DNA from: Pseudomonadota bacterium
GTDB lineage: Bacteria; Desulfobacterota; Desulfobacteria; Desulfobacterales; JAHIVH01
DNA: 64,000 nucleotides
Reading direction: 5' to 3'
NCBI GenBank assembly: GCA_018816735.1
Contig: JAHIVH010000120.1
Coordinates: forward strand, 16,266-80,265
Below the pieces are notes generated by a model. It was not told the DNA's origin. It ran no database searches and worked only from the letters and a program-made list of their open reading frames with translations. The position numbers and the translations under genes were made by a program. Of the stretch, positions 40,782 to 51,764 are shown in pieces; position 1 is the stretch's first letter, and each line of letters begins with the position of its first letter.

Positions 40782-41148
40782 AATCAGATTTCAACTCAAT
40801 TTTTGTTTTTCCTCAATGAGGTGACGCGCCCCATCGAAATACGCCACCCTGGCTCACATTAAATGGAACTATAAATTTAGCTGGACCCACTTTATACGTT
40901 TCTGGCCCAGATTATATGATATTAAGGGGCACCCAGGTCACTTCGTAAATACTACCTATGGATTTACAAAGATTCCAACCGCCATAGATTGGTATGTTAT
41001 TTCGCCCTTTATATTTTCTCTGCTGTTCTTGAATGATCTTGAAATATTTTTTTCAATATCATATAAAAATCTAAAGATGAAAGATGCTCTTCGGCCACTC
41101 AATCAGATATCTTCAATTCGCAACTGTCCGTTTGTTTAAGGAAAATCT

Positions 41149-42171
41149 TTGTTGAAAAATAAAATCTACACGAGATATTTTTTTTGCCAATTTCTGTCGG
41201 AACCAGGCTTAAATTCTCTCTCTCAAAAAATCATCAACCGTTTGATCATGATATTCCTGCCCATTTCTTTATTCTTCACCCCGGTCTGGTTCGCACATGG
41301 CGGGGAACACGCCATTTCAAGTCTTACCGCAGCGGAACGAATCTGGCTTGACCGAAATCCTGAAAAACTCACCCTGCTTTTCAACATCGAATTCCCTCCG
41401 TTAGAATTTGCCTCACCGTATGGCACCTTTACCGGCATGGGGGCAGACATCATTGCCGAAGTAGAAAAAAAATTAGGTGTCACATTCCTCAAAAAACCAT
41501 CCGACGACTGGAACGAACATATATCCTCATTAAAAAACGGGGCATGCGCTGTTGCGCCAACGATAGTCGACACATCCGAAGGGGAACAATACGCCTTTTT
41601 TACCAAACCCTACACCACAGTGCCTGTTGTCATCATTACGACAAGAACCATTAAGGAAGATCTGGACCTGGATGATCTCTCTGGCCGAAAGGTGGCAGTG
41701 GTTTCCGGTTATGCAACCGAAACCTATCTCCGGCAAATAGCGGATGACCGGATTGAGATTGTGCCTGTGTCAAGTGTCACGAAAGGGTTAAGTTTACTGT
41801 CATTCGGGCGCGTGGATGCTTTTGCGGGAAATCTTTCCATGGCAGCTTACGCCATTGAAAAAGAAGGGATTTCGAACCTGCGAATGGCTGGCAGCACAGA
41901 TTATTCCTTTGCCTTTAGTATTGGCATAAGCCGCAAATACCCGTTGCTTTTCAGTGCCATTCAAAAAGCCCTTGACACCATCCCACAAAGCGAGATCAAT
42001 GCCATCCGCAGCAAATGGATACACATTGATACAAGCAACTGGCAACCGAAACCACCCAGGCAGGTGCATGGGATGCCCGTCCGAAATCCCAAATTATCTA
42101 CATCAGCAAACAATGGTATAAAATGTTGGGCTATGAGCCCAATGCAACAGAAATTTCCTTCCCGGACCTGA
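41149..42171 (+). CDS. Extracellular solute-binding (SBP_bac_3) domain protein, probably the 5' part of a frameshifted sensor
   Basis: Signal-like hydrophobic segment, LLFNIEFPPLEFASPYGTFTGMGADIIAEVEKKLG; frame ends in low-similarity tail over the PAS start of the next ORF. Confidence 0.8.
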   Translation: MLKNKIYTRYFFCQFLSEPGLNSLSQKIINRLIMIFLPISLFFTPVWFAHGGEHAISSLTAAERIWLDRNPEKLTLLFNIEFPPLEFASPYGTFTGMGADIIAEVEKKLGVTFLKKPSDDWNEHISSLKNGACAVAPTIVDTSEGEQYAFFTKPYTTVPVVIITTRTIKEDLDLDDLSGRKVAVVSGYATETYLRQIADDRIEIVPVSSVTKGLSLLSFGRVDAFAGNLSMAAYAIEKEGISNLRMAGSTDYSFAFSIGISRKYPLLFSAIQKALDTIPQSEINAIRSKWIHIDTSNWQPKPPRQVHGMPVRNPKLSTSANNGIKCWAMSPMQQKFPSRT

Positions 42172-44315
42172 GGCGGTTCATGCACACAGATGATCATGCC
42201 TTTGTGACTCAGTTTTTTGATAATTATGTTGCCGAAAAAGGTAGTGCTCAATTTGAAACGGAGTTCCGTATGCGAAGGGCGGATGGCTTATGGTGCTGGG
42301 TGCTTTCCAAAGGTAGGGCCGTTGAGTGGGATGAGTTCGGCACCCCCGAACGTATCATCGGCCTGGATATCAATATCGATTCCTTCAGGGAAGCCCAGGA
42401 CAAGGTGAACCAGAGTGAAAAAAAATTTCGGGCGATTTTTGACAATGCCCCCTATTCCATTGTCATTAACAGCCTTGAGGACGGGCGTTATCTGCAAGCC
42501 AACAAGGCCTTTCTGGACAGCCGGGGTGTCAAGCCGGAAGAACTGGCCCAACTGAAGGCGGAAAGCTTCTCGCTCATTTCAAGAGAAGACGTGGCAGACA
42601 TCTTCGACACATTAATGAAAAAGGGTTTTGTGAAAAATCGTGAAGTGAAAACCGTCACAAAAGATGGCGCTATCCGGTACTCGACATTCTCGTCTGTCAT
42701 CATGGATATTCAGGGCCAAAAGCAAATCCTTTCCATGACGGTGGATACAACCGAAAGAAAACGTGCGGAAGACGCGTTAAAGGAAAGCGAGGCCCGATTT
42801 CGTAAACTTTTCAAATTGGCGCCCATACCCATGAGCTATATCTCCATGGATGGAAAAATCCTGGATGTCAACGACAGCCTCGTAAAGACGATGGGATATA
42901 CAGCTGATGACATGCCGACCCTGGAGCATGCCTGGGAGCATGCCTTCACCGATAATGACCTGAAAAACGAAATTACCTCAAAATGGCGGGCAAGCCTCGA
43001 AAACGCCATTAAAGACCATTCAGACATCGAATCCATAGAATGCCCGGTTCGTTGCAAGAACGGCAGCTTTCGAGACATGATTGTCAGCACAAAACTCATC
43101 GGAGACAGTATTATTATCAGTTTTTTTGATATTACCGAGCGCAAACAGGCGGAAGCGGAGCGGGAAGTGCTTCAAAGCCAGCTCTACCAGTCACAGAAAA
43201 TGGAGGCCATTGGTGTTTTCGCAGGTGGTATTGCGCACGATTTTAACAATATGCTGGGCGCCATCCTGGGATATTCGGAACTTATGTTGAGTAAACTGGA
43301 CGCTTCAAATCCGTTTCGTGAATTTCTAAATAGCATTCTCGATGCGGCCCAACGTTCCGCCAAGCTCACCCGCCAACTGCTCGCCTTTTCCCGTCAGGAA
43401 ATGATTTCACCGGTCATATTCGACCTCAATGAGGCTGTTGAAGCCATATTAAAAATGATACGAAGGCTCATCGGAGAAAACATAGAATTGATCTGGTTAC
43501 CAGGGGAAATGCCAGGCATGGTCCGGATGGACCCCACTCAACTGGACCAGATTCTTGTTAACCTCTGCGTCAATGCGAGAGACGCCATAAAAGATACCGG
43601 AAGGGTTACAATAGAAACCAACACTGTCGTTATCGATGATCAACATGGTGAGGGGCATGCCGAATTACTCCCCGGAGCGTATGTGATTTTAGCGGTAAAA
43701 GACGATGGTTGCGGAATTGATACAAAAACACTGAGCCATATCTTTGAACCCTTTTTCACGACCAAAGCTCTGGGAAAAGGAACAGGTATGGGATTGGCCA
43801 CCATATACGGTATCGTAAATCAGAACAACGGCGCTATAAACGTATACAGCGAATTGGAGAAAGGAACCACATTCACCATCTACATTCCGCGTCATGCCGC
43901 CGAAAAAACGCCAGAAAAACAGGAGCGAATGGCCGATCTACCCAAAAGCAGGGGAGAAACCCTGCTTATTGTAGAAGATGATCCGATGCTTTTGGGAATG
44001 AGCATGCTCATGATGCAGAAGTTGGGATACTCCGCGTTAACGGCAAGCACGCCTGGTGAGGCCGTCAGGATAGTCGAGGAAGACCATGCTGAAATTCACC
44101 TTTTGATCACCGATGTCATCATGCCGGAAATGAATGGCCGGGACCTGGTGAACCGACTTCAGAAATTCCAGCCAGGCATCAAGCACCTTTTCATGTCGGG
44201 CTATACAGCTGACGTGATCGCCCATCAAGGGGTACTGAATGAGGGTGTCAATTTCATTCAAAAACCCTTTTCATTAAAGACAATGGCGTTAAAAATCCGT
44301 GAAGTTCTCGATTGA
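42123..44315 (+). CDS. PAS-containing hybrid histidine kinase/response regulator
   Basis: Three PAS-like segments, IAHDFNNMLGAILGYSELML H-box, VNLCVNARDAI, DGCGID, GTGMGLATIYGIV, REC with LLITDVIMPEMNGRDL; frame open upstream to 42030. Confidence 0.93.
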   Translation: MLGYEPNATEISFPDLRRFMHTDDHAFVTQFFDNYVAEKGSAQFETEFRMRRADGLWCWVLSKGRAVEWDEFGTPERIIGLDINIDSFREAQDKVNQSEKKFRAIFDNAPYSIVINSLEDGRYLQANKAFLDSRGVKPEELAQLKAESFSLISREDVADIFDTLMKKGFVKNREVKTVTKDGAIRYSTFSSVIMDIQGQKQILSMTVDTTERKRAEDALKESEARFRKLFKLAPIPMSYISMDGKILDVNDSLVKTMGYTADDMPTLEHAWEHAFTDNDLKNEITSKWRASLENAIKDHSDIESIECPVRCKNGSFRDMIVSTKLIGDSIIISFFDITERKQAEAEREVLQSQLYQSQKMEAIGVFAGGIAHDFNNMLGAILGYSELMLSKLDASNPFREFLNSILDAAQRSAKLTRQLLAFSRQEMISPVIFDLNEAVEAILKMIRRLIGENIELIWLPGEMPGMVRMDPTQLDQILVNLCVNARDAIKDTGRVTIETNTVVIDDQHGEGHAELLPGAYVILAVKDDGCGIDTKTLSHIFEPFFTTKALGKGTGMGLATIYGIVNQNNGAINVYSELEKGTTFTIYIPRHAAEKTPEKQERMADLPKSRGETLLIVEDDPMLLGMSMLMMQKLGYSALTASTPGEAVRIVEEDHAEIHLLITDVIMPEMNGRDLVNRLQKFQPGIKHLFMSGYTADVIAHQGVLNEGVNFIQKPFSLKTMALKIREVLD

Positions 44316-44377
44316 TACGGGATAAATTTTTTCGAGCCTGCCATTTCCCAGAAAATATATCCCTTCATTTGCAATTT

Positions 44378-44404
44378 AGAGGATGAGGCATATCCTCATC
44401 CTCT
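44378..44404 (+). terminator. Hairpin after hybrid kinase gene
   Basis: AGAGGATGAGG-catat-CCTCATCCTCT, 11-bp stem. Confidence 0.5.
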
Positions 44405-44440
44405 TCTGATATCTGCGTTGTGAACTATAATTTCAAATCA

Positions 44441-46942
44441 CTATCGTACCAGGGATGAAATAAAACACCCTTTGGCTCCGGAGTTCGAGTTGTCATGCAT
44501 ATTAGACAATTTCTGATCCATATCGTTTTTCACATTTCCTGCGATACGTTCTGTATCTTCCAGGTTGCTTGAATCGTCGTCTGCCTGATTTTCAGGAATA
44601 CCGCCATCATCATCCAAAAGACGATCAGAGGCGTAATCAATTGTTTCGGATGCTTCATTCACATTCTCAAGCTGAATTGACGGGGAGGCATTCTCCGATT
44701 CCATTTCAACATTGGAATCGCTTTCATGAAGCAAATAATCGTTGATTTTGCTGTTTAATTGTGTGCCTCCAGGGCCGACCCATTTCCAGGTAACGCCTTC
44801 TCCTTTGCTGTTGTCGGCGATTTTGAAATCAAGCCTTGCCGGATAGTCTTCCGTGATGACGATGGTATTGGTGGATGGTCTTAAAATCGGGACCAGGTGG
44901 GGAAAATCAGATCCGGAAAGTGAAATCCGTATGCGATGCCCTCTTTTGAACACATTGCATGTGGGCCACAGTTCCACCACATACTGATACAAGTCTCCCT
45001 CATTGATCAATTTGGGATAGTGATCCGGGTATGTATAAAATGGATCAAAAGGAGTATAGGAAGGATCAACAGGGTGCTTCGTCAAAAATTCGGATTCATC
45101 CGGGTCATACTGCCTGTGGGATGCCCTCAGCCAGCCGGAAGTCAAATTCTTGGCGCGACCTTCCGGATAGACATCGTTCAGCTCGACCACCCATTGCACA
45201 TCCTTTTCCTCCATCTGTTCGACCCAGAAGTTGTCTTTCAATCCCAGCATGTTTTCAACCGTAGCCATAAGTCCTTCAACAAAATTTTGCGCATAGGGAC
45301 TCGTAAATTCCGTTCTGGCCCAGAATGTAAGGGCAAGCGGACCCACAATTTCCATGTCCTCGGATAGCGGCTCAGTTGTAAATGTAGGGATTTTCCACTC
45401 ATCACTCCGCTCATCCTCGTAATACATGGTTTCATCAACATCCTTGCCGAACCACATTTTCGAAATTTGGGCAAAAAGGGATGTAACACCTAAAAGCCAC
45501 CTGGCAGATGATCGGGAATCCATTCCATGAAGGGCTTTTGGAAGGGCGGAATGTTTCATCACGGGGTTATCGCTTTCAAAATCAACATCGGAAGGATTGT
45601 CTACCATCGAATAGATCTGGTTTTCCGGATTGTTTGTAAACGCATCTCCTGAGATGTTAGCTGCCTTGGCTTTGGAAAGATAAAGGGTTTTTGAATCGGT
45701 TCTGTCGTCTGAAAGGGGCCACGATTTTTCAGCCCGCCACCTGTCCACGCCGAGAACCCGCATGACCACCGGAAAATCTTTCATGAACACGTCTTCTTTG
45801 CCCTTGATCTTCCAGTCAAACCATCTTGCCGGAAGGGCCAGACGTTCCAGTGCGGGAATCCCCAACCCAAAGGAGCCGTCGGTATGATACCAGTCACTGA
45901 TCAACAGCGCTTTGTCTTCATCGGCGTGCATGCTTAACCCGTACTGATAATTATTGAGCGTCCCCCGAGTCAGGATATCGTACCAACCGCTCACAAGAAA
46001 CACCGGGAGTTTGGGGGAAATGACACATTGATCGCCTTCAGGGTAGCCCCATCCGCCTTCCGGCTTTATGGGCCAGTAGGACATTGGGGAGCGCTGATCA
46101 TATACCTCCGTACTGTCGGTAATATGTTCGTTGGTCGTCACCAGACTTAATACATCCGGAAAATTGTTCCAGTGACTCACCCAGATTTCCTCAGCCTCTT
46201 TGATATCCGCTTCCGTAGGATTGAAATTTTCCTCTCCAAGCCGAAGCAGAGGCGGCAGCAGTCCAAAGGTTTCAACAATCCCGAATATGCCTGACTCAAG
46301 GGTCAGATTCAGGGTGCCGCCCTGCATCAGGCCATCCCTGTATAAATCACTGAACGTGACCAAAGGGAACAGAGCCTTGAGATGAACCGGTGCTCCATCA
46401 CCCTTGCAATCGACGATACCGGAAACCAGCATTTGTATGATGCCCATATAGGACGGCCCGAACATGCCGACGTTTCCGTCCGACCATTCTTGGGCCGGAA
46501 TGAAATCATCAATCACGTATTTGGTTGCATACTGTTCGGCCAGAGAAAAAACCTCCCAGGGCCCGCCTGAAGAACCGCTTCCCATAATATCCACCACCAG
46601 CAGGGTATACCCGTAGGTGATGATGGGCGCAACAGTCGGTGTGATGAACAGCCGATTGTAAGGCGTTGCCACCAGTATTGTCGGCGTTTTTTCACGGTAC
46701 GACCGGTTGGGCCTGATCACTGTGGCCCAAAGCGTTACATCCTCATCCATATGAGGATTTTTCTCTTTCGGGACTTCAATTCGGACATTGATATCAATGG
46801 TAAAGCCCGGAATACCTCCTTTTTCAAGCTTGGCTTTAAGGTTATCCGCATCATTCTCGGAAAGCATACTTCCGTATGAAACAAACGGCATCATCCCACA
46901 AATGAGAGCCATACAAAATATAGCATAGCGTAAACAGGCCAT
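44441..46942 (-). CDS. CocE/NonD family (S15, X-Pro dipeptidyl-peptidase-like) hydrolase, secreted
   Basis: Signal peptide; VDIMGSGSSGGPWEVF, GMFGPSYMGIIQ nucleophile region, HRIRISLSGSDFPHLVP. Confidence 0.88.
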   Translation of the reverse strand: MACLRYAIFCMALICGMMPFVSYGSMLSENDADNLKAKLEKGGIPGFTIDINVRIEVPKEKNPHMDEDVTLWATVIRPNRSYREKTPTILVATPYNRLFITPTVAPIITYGYTLLVVDIMGSGSSGGPWEVFSLAEQYATKYVIDDFIPAQEWSDGNVGMFGPSYMGIIQMLVSGIVDCKGDGAPVHLKALFPLVTFSDLYRDGLMQGGTLNLTLESGIFGIVETFGLLPPLLRLGEENFNPTEADIKEAEEIWVSHWNNFPDVLSLVTTNEHITDSTEVYDQRSPMSYWPIKPEGGWGYPEGDQCVISPKLPVFLVSGWYDILTRGTLNNYQYGLSMHADEDKALLISDWYHTDGSFGLGIPALERLALPARWFDWKIKGKEDVFMKDFPVVMRVLGVDRWRAEKSWPLSDDRTDSKTLYLSKAKAANISGDAFTNNPENQIYSMVDNPSDVDFESDNPVMKHSALPKALHGMDSRSSARWLLGVTSLFAQISKMWFGKDVDETMYYEDERSDEWKIPTFTTEPLSEDMEIVGPLALTFWARTEFTSPYAQNFVEGLMATVENMLGLKDNFWVEQMEEKDVQWVVELNDVYPEGRAKNLTSGWLRASHRQYDPDESEFLTKHPVDPSYTPFDPFYTYPDHYPKLINEGDLYQYVVELWPTCNVFKRGHRIRISLSGSDFPHLVPILRPSTNTIVITEDYPARLDFKIADNSKGEGVTWKWVGPGGTQLNSKINDYLLHESDSNVEMESENASPSIQLENVNEASETIDYASDRLLDDDGGIPENQADDDSSNLEDTERIAGNVKNDMDQKLSNMHDNSNSGAKGCFISSLVR

Positions 46943-47375
46943 CTCTCCCCCTTTTTTTTGAGCTGCAAATAGTATAACTATTTTAAATTATTAACATTAA
47001 ATTGATTGTATTCATATGGACTGTTCGGGATTGCTTTGGTTGAAATGTTCAACGCAAGAACACAGATTCCAATCCAAATACATGTTTCATCAAAATTAAG
47101 TTAACATAGACGGTGTGTCAATGTTTATCGAAAAAATTTTACTGAATTGTGCTTCGCCAAAATTAAATCGTGACTGAAATTATAGGGTATTTTTACTGCC
47201 CGAACAGTTTACGCAAGGTAGAAATGATAATTTTATCGTAATTTTTAGATAATAAAATAAATCGTTTATGGATGTGCTGACGCTTTTTACGAGACCATCA
47301 TAGTGGGTTAACTAAAGAGTGTTAACCAATTTGCTATGTGGATTTGCCACACGGTTATAGAACTGAAACAAAGAC

Positions 47376-47750
47376 TTACTTGATTTCAAACAAGTTGCCG
47401 TCAAAATCAAAGATGAACACAAGGTTTTTGTCTCCTTTTGGAATTCGGTTGATCTTTATGCCTAAAGACTGGCAGCGGTTCAGGAAATCATCACGGTTTT
47501 CCACTTCCAGGCAGGTGTGTTCGATGATGCCGGCATTGGTTTTTTTCTGATCATGGATGAATATCTCAAAATGACATTTATCGTTCATATAGTTGATCAT
47601 TTTCAGGTCGGAAGCGATGTTGAAGATGGCTTGAGATAGACTTTCAGGGAGAATTTTAGGTTGGCTTTTCGTGAGCCCTAAAAGTTCCTGGTAGAATTTG
47701 TCTGCATTTTCTTCTGTTTGGCACGTCAGACCCGAATGTAAAATCTTCAT
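47376..47750 (-). CDS. VOC (glyoxalase/bleomycin resistance) family protein
   Basis: HSGLTCQTEENADKFYQELLGL ... HTCLEVENRDDFLNRCQSLGIKI; ORF extends to 47777. Confidence 0.8.
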   Translation of the reverse strand: MKILHSGLTCQTEENADKFYQELLGLTKSQPKILPESLSQAIFNIASDLKMINYMNDKCHFEIFIHDQKKTNAGIIEHTCLEVENRDDFLNRCQSLGIKINRIPKGDKNLVFIFDFDGNLFEIK

Positions 47751-47769
47751 GTTTTTTCCCCTTATCGTG

Positions 47770-48783
47770 TCACTCATTTGGCTTAATGATAACTTTTATC
47801 GAATCCTTTGCCTCGGTAACCAGTTTAAATCCTTTCTTAATATCATTCAGGGGCAGTTTGTGCGTAATCATGTCATCAACGGTAATCAACCCTTGCGCCA
47901 AAATTTTAATGGCTTCGGAAATATCCGGCGGGCCACAATAGTAAGAGGTGAGTATTTTAATTTCTTTCATCCAGAAATCATTGATGGGGACTATCACATC
48001 TTTTCCCGGTTCCGGCACGGCAAAGAAAACAATACTCCCCCCTTTTTCAACACATTCCCAGGCTTGCGCGATGGCAGACAGCGCGGATGTGCAAAGGATG
48101 ACGACGTCGGCTTTTTTTGAATTTTTCTCTATCAGGCGGGCAGGAACGTTATCAGACGCGTTAATCACAATATCAGCGCCAATTTTTTTTGCAAATTCAA
48201 GCCTGTTTTCATTGATGTCTACGGCGATTGTATTGTAATTTTTCGCTTTGGCCAGTTTCAAATGAATCAAGCCGGACATGCCGCAGCCCATGATCATGAC
48301 GGTTTGGCGCTCTTTAATTCCCGAAAGCCTTTGCGCCCGGACCACACAGGCAAGCGGTTCAATAAAGGTGCTTTGATCATAAGAGATGGTTTCAGGAAGA
48401 AGATACGTCCCTTTTTCAACCAGGCCGGACGGGACAACAATACATTCGGAAAATCCCCCGGGCAGCCGGTCTTTTACATTCGGGCAAACCGGGTAGTGCT
48501 CATTTTCGCAGTAGTGGCAGGCCATGCAGGGTACTTTGGGTGCAACAAAAACCCTGTCACCCGGTGCGTATTTTTTAACGTGTTCACCTGTTTTTACGAT
48601 TTTACCGCCAATCTCATGGCCCAATACCAGGGGAGCCCTTGGCAGTCGGTACCATTCTGAAATGTCACTGCCGCATATGCCGCATGAAATGACTTTTACA
48701 AGCATTTCTTCAGGGCCAGGTTCTGGCAGGGGAACGTCTTCTATCCGGATATCGCTGTTGTTATACCACATGGAAATTTTCAT
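47770..48783 (-). CDS. Zinc-dependent alcohol dehydrogenase (MDR family)
   Basis: CGICGSDISEWYRLPRAPLVLGHEIGG, structural Zn CMACHYCENEHYPVC, IMGCGMSGLIHLKLA. Confidence 0.94.
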   Translation of the reverse strand: MKISMWYNNSDIRIEDVPLPEPGPEEMLVKVISCGICGSDISEWYRLPRAPLVLGHEIGGKIVKTGEHVKKYAPGDRVFVAPKVPCMACHYCENEHYPVCPNVKDRLPGGFSECIVVPSGLVEKGTYLLPETISYDQSTFIEPLACVVRAQRLSGIKERQTVMIMGCGMSGLIHLKLAKAKNYNTIAVDINENRLEFAKKIGADIVINASDNVPARLIEKNSKKADVVILCTSALSAIAQAWECVEKGGSIVFFAVPEPGKDVIVPINDFWMKEIKILTSYYCGPPDISEAIKILAQGLITVDDMITHKLPLNDIKKGFKLVTEAKDSIKVIIKPNE

Positions 48784-48808
48784 ATGTTTTTATCCTGCTA
48801 TTGCTGTA

Positions 48809-49690
48809 TCAGTGTTGATTCTTCAACGAGTTATAGAGTTCAAATGCTTTTTCCGGTTTTTCATTTTCATGGACTACCGCTTTAACGGCCTGAATCATGG
48901 CAACCGGTGAATCTGCCTGAAAAATATTGCGGCCCATATCCACACCGTTTGCGCCTTGCTGGACAGCGTTATATGCCATGGTCAGCGCCTCCAGCTCCGG
49001 TATTTTCTTGCCGCCCGCCATCACAATCGGCACCGGACAGGAAGCGGTTACGGTTTCAAAACCTTCTTCCACATAATAGGTTTTTATGTAATGCGCGCCC
49101 AATTCTGCGCATATTCTTGTGGCAAGCCTGAAATAACGGGCGTCCCGTGCCATATCCTTGCCCACGGCGGTTACAGCCAGAACGGGTATGCCGTAACGGT
49201 TTCCCATGTCTACCATTCGGGTCATATTGATGATCGATTCTTTTTCAAATTCCCCGCCGATAAACACCTGAACGGCCATGGCGCAAACATTTAACCGTAT
49301 GGATTCCTCAATGTCAACGGCGATATCTTCGTTGGAGAGTTCCTTTAAAATGCTCGTCCCACCGGACACTCGCAATACGATCGACTGAGAAAACGACGGT
49401 GGCACAATGCTCCTTAAAATACCTCGGGTCAGCATCAGCGTATCTGCATATGGCGCAAGCGGCAGGATGTTCAGATCGATCCGCTCCAACCCTGTGGTAG
49501 GCCCCTGAAAATAGCCATGGTCAATGGCCAGCATAACGGTTCGTCCGGTTTTGGGATTGAAAATTCTTGAAAGCCTGTTTTTCATTCCCCAGTCAAGAGA
49601 ATTCGAACCCTTGAGAAAGAATCCTTCGGTCTTTTGCGGTGTGTCGGCAAAATATTTCTTGCCTTCTTTCAGGTCGTCTACATCTGGCAT
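48809..49690 (-). CDS. LsrF-like class I aldolase/thiolase family protein (DeoC/LacD/FbaB superfamily)
   Basis: [87 protein letters not shown]; close to my recollection of E. coli LsrF. Confidence 0.88.
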   Translation of the reverse strand: MPDVDDLKEGKKYFADTPQKTEGFFLKGSNSLDWGMKNRLSRIFNPKTGRTVMLAIDHGYFQGPTTGLERIDLNILPLAPYADTLMLTRGILRSIVPPSFSQSIVLRVSGGTSILKELSNEDIAVDIEESIRLNVCAMAVQVFIGGEFEKESIINMTRMVDMGNRYGIPVLAVTAVGKDMARDARYFRLATRICAELGAHYIKTYYVEEGFETVTASCPVPIVMAGGKKIPELEALTMAYNAVQQGANGVDMGRNIFQADSPVAMIQAVKAVVHENEKPEKAFELYNSLKNQH

Positions 49691-49915
49691 GTTTTCCCCC
49701 TTGGCATTTCAAATTATTGAATAATTAGGCCTGAAGCTTGTTTTTGTACAAAACATTAACCCAAGTTGCAAATGCGGAGTATGAAAAAAGATTATTTTTT
49801 TGTCAATGTATTTGTGGCGGTTTATATTTCGTAAGAAAGGGGGGCAGGCGAAAAGCCGGTTAAGCCGCCTGCATTATTACTAATGTCTGTTTCAATGTCA
49901 TAAACTTAAGGCAAA

Positions 49916-49947
49916 AAAGGCGATTCCAACTCACTGAAACCGCCTTT
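49916..49947 (-). terminator. Probable terminator of aspartate kinase gene
   Basis: Minus strand AAAGGCG...CGCCTTT followed by T run. Confidence 0.5.
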
Positions 49948-49970
49948 CAGATTTGATTTACGAACAAAAA

Positions 49971-51194
49971 TTATTCTTTTTTATCCAGCCCAAACGCCGT
50001 GTGGAGCGCTCTTACAGCCAGCTCTGCGTATTTTTTTTCAATGACACAGGAGATCCGGATTTCAGACGTGCTGATCAACCGGATATTGATATTTTCCTGG
50101 GCAAGGGTGCTGAACATTTTGGCTGCCACGCCGGAATGGTTTTTCATGCCAACGCCTATGACCGAAATTTTTGCAATGTCTTCTGCGGTGAGCACTTCTG
50201 TGGCTCCGATCTCTTTACCGACTCTTTCAGCAATCTCAACAGCCGCCTTGAAGTCGCTTTTTGTGACCGTGAAGGTGAGGTCTGTATCCCCACCGGTTCT
50301 GGTGTTCTGAATGATCATGTCCACGACAATACCTGCATCGGCAATCGGGCAAAAGATTTTTGATGAAATGCCCGGTTGGTCCGGAACGCGTTTCAAGGTT
50401 ATTCTTGCTTCATTTTTATCACAGGTGATGCCTGATACTTCCAGACGTTCCATCCCGGTATTTTCATCAAGGACCATGGTTCCTTCCTCCTCATTAAATG
50501 ATGATCTTACGTGTATGGGTACATTAAATTTCTTGGCAAAACTGACCGATCGGATCTGCAGCACCTTGGCGCCCAGGCTTGCCATCTCGAGCATTTCATC
50601 GTAGGAAATCCGGGATAATTTTCGTGCTTTTTCACATATGCGGGGGTCTGTTGTATAGATACCATCAACGTCTGTGTAAATTTCACAGCTGTCTGCCTTG
50701 ATGGCCGCAGCAACGGCTACTGCCGTGGTATCTGAGCCGCCCCTTCCCAATGTGGTGATGTTCCCTTGATGATCGCTTCCCTGAAATCCGGCGACCACAA
50801 CGATATGTTTCTGGGCGATCAGGTCTTTTATCCGCGCTGCACCGATATTTTGAATACGTGCCTTGGTAGCCGCATTATCCGTGAGAATCTCCGCCTGATA
50901 TCCTAGAAGAGATTGTGCCTTGTAGCCCATGGATTGAAGCATCATGGCCATGAGCGCCACGGTGGTCTGTTCACCTGTTGCGAGAAGAACATCCATTTCC
51001 CGCTCAATCGGGAGATCCGATATCTCTTGAGCCATTTTAATCAGGTTGTCCGTAACGCCCGCCATGGCGGACAAGACAACGACCACGTCGTTTCCCTGAT
51101 CATACGTTTTAATAATTCTTTTTGCGACATTCCTTATCCGGTTAAGATCTCCTACCGAAGTGCCGCCATATTTTTGAACAATCAGTCCCATCAA
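49971..51194 (-). CDS. lysC: Aspartate kinase
   Basis: [37 protein letters not shown], two ACT domains. Confidence 0.96.
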   Translation of the reverse strand: MMGLIVQKYGGTSVGDLNRIRNVAKRIIKTYDQGNDVVVVLSAMAGVTDNLIKMAQEISDLPIEREMDVLLATGEQTTVALMAMMLQSMGYKAQSLLGYQAEILTDNAATKARIQNIGAARIKDLIAQKHIVVVAGFQGSDHQGNITTLGRGGSDTTAVAVAAAIKADSCEIYTDVDGIYTTDPRICEKARKLSRISYDEMLEMASLGAKVLQIRSVSFAKKFNVPIHVRSSFNEEEGTMVLDENTGMERLEVSGITCDKNEARITLKRVPDQPGISSKIFCPIADAGIVVDMIIQNTRTGGDTDLTFTVTKSDFKAAVEIAERVGKEIGATEVLTAEDIAKISVIGVGMKNHSGVAAKMFSTLAQENINIRLISTSEIRISCVIEKKYAELAVRALHTAFGLDKKE

Positions 51195-51271
51195 CTTCTC
51201 CTTAAAAAAGGCATTCTTTATCTTAAAAAAACATCTTGCCCCAATAACGTTATTTTTTCGTATATGGTATT

Positions 51272-51751
51272 TTATTTGAAGTCAAAATTTTTTATCAAAT
51301 CCGGATTTTTCTGTCCAGATATAATGATCGTAAAAATGCGATCGGTATCATCTGTCATATCAATCGATATGCTGATGTCTTCTTTTAGAAAATGTTCCGG
51401 GAATTTGTCTGCCCATTCAATGGCGACAACCCCTTCACCGTTGATGATATCAAAAAAACCCAGGTCATCCAGCTCATCCATGCTGGTCAAACGGTAAATA
51501 TCGATGTGAAACAGGCGATGGCGTCCCGGATATTCATTAATGATGTTGAATGTGGGGCTTGTTATATAATAGGTGGAAGGCACTCCCAGCCCTTTTGCAA
51601 GTCCCTGGACAAAGGACGTTTTGCCGCTGCCCAGATCGCCTGCAAGGGAAATCACGGTTCCTTTTTCTACCCATACGCCGATGGTTTCGGCCATCATTTT
51701 TGTTTTCTCAGGGGATGTGGTGGTCACTGTATATTTTATTTTGTCTGGCAT
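51272..51751 (-). CDS. tsaE: tRNA threonylcarbamoyladenosine biosynthesis ATPase TsaE
   Basis: [53 protein letters not shown] extends to 51829. Confidence 0.95.
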   Translation of the reverse strand: MPDKIKYTVTTTSPEKTKMMAETIGVWVEKGTVISLAGDLGSGKTSFVQGLAKGLGVPSTYYITSPTFNIINEYPGRHRLFHIDIYRLTSMDELDDLGFFDIINGEGVVAIEWADKFPEHFLKEDISISIDMTDDTDRIFTIIISGQKNPDLIKNFDFK

Positions 51752-51764
51752 TGTTTTAACGATA

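Noticed and set aside
47306-47327. GGTTAAC/GTTAACC small hairpin
   Set aside because: Only 7 bp in an AT-rich spacer; too weak to call a terminator or operator.
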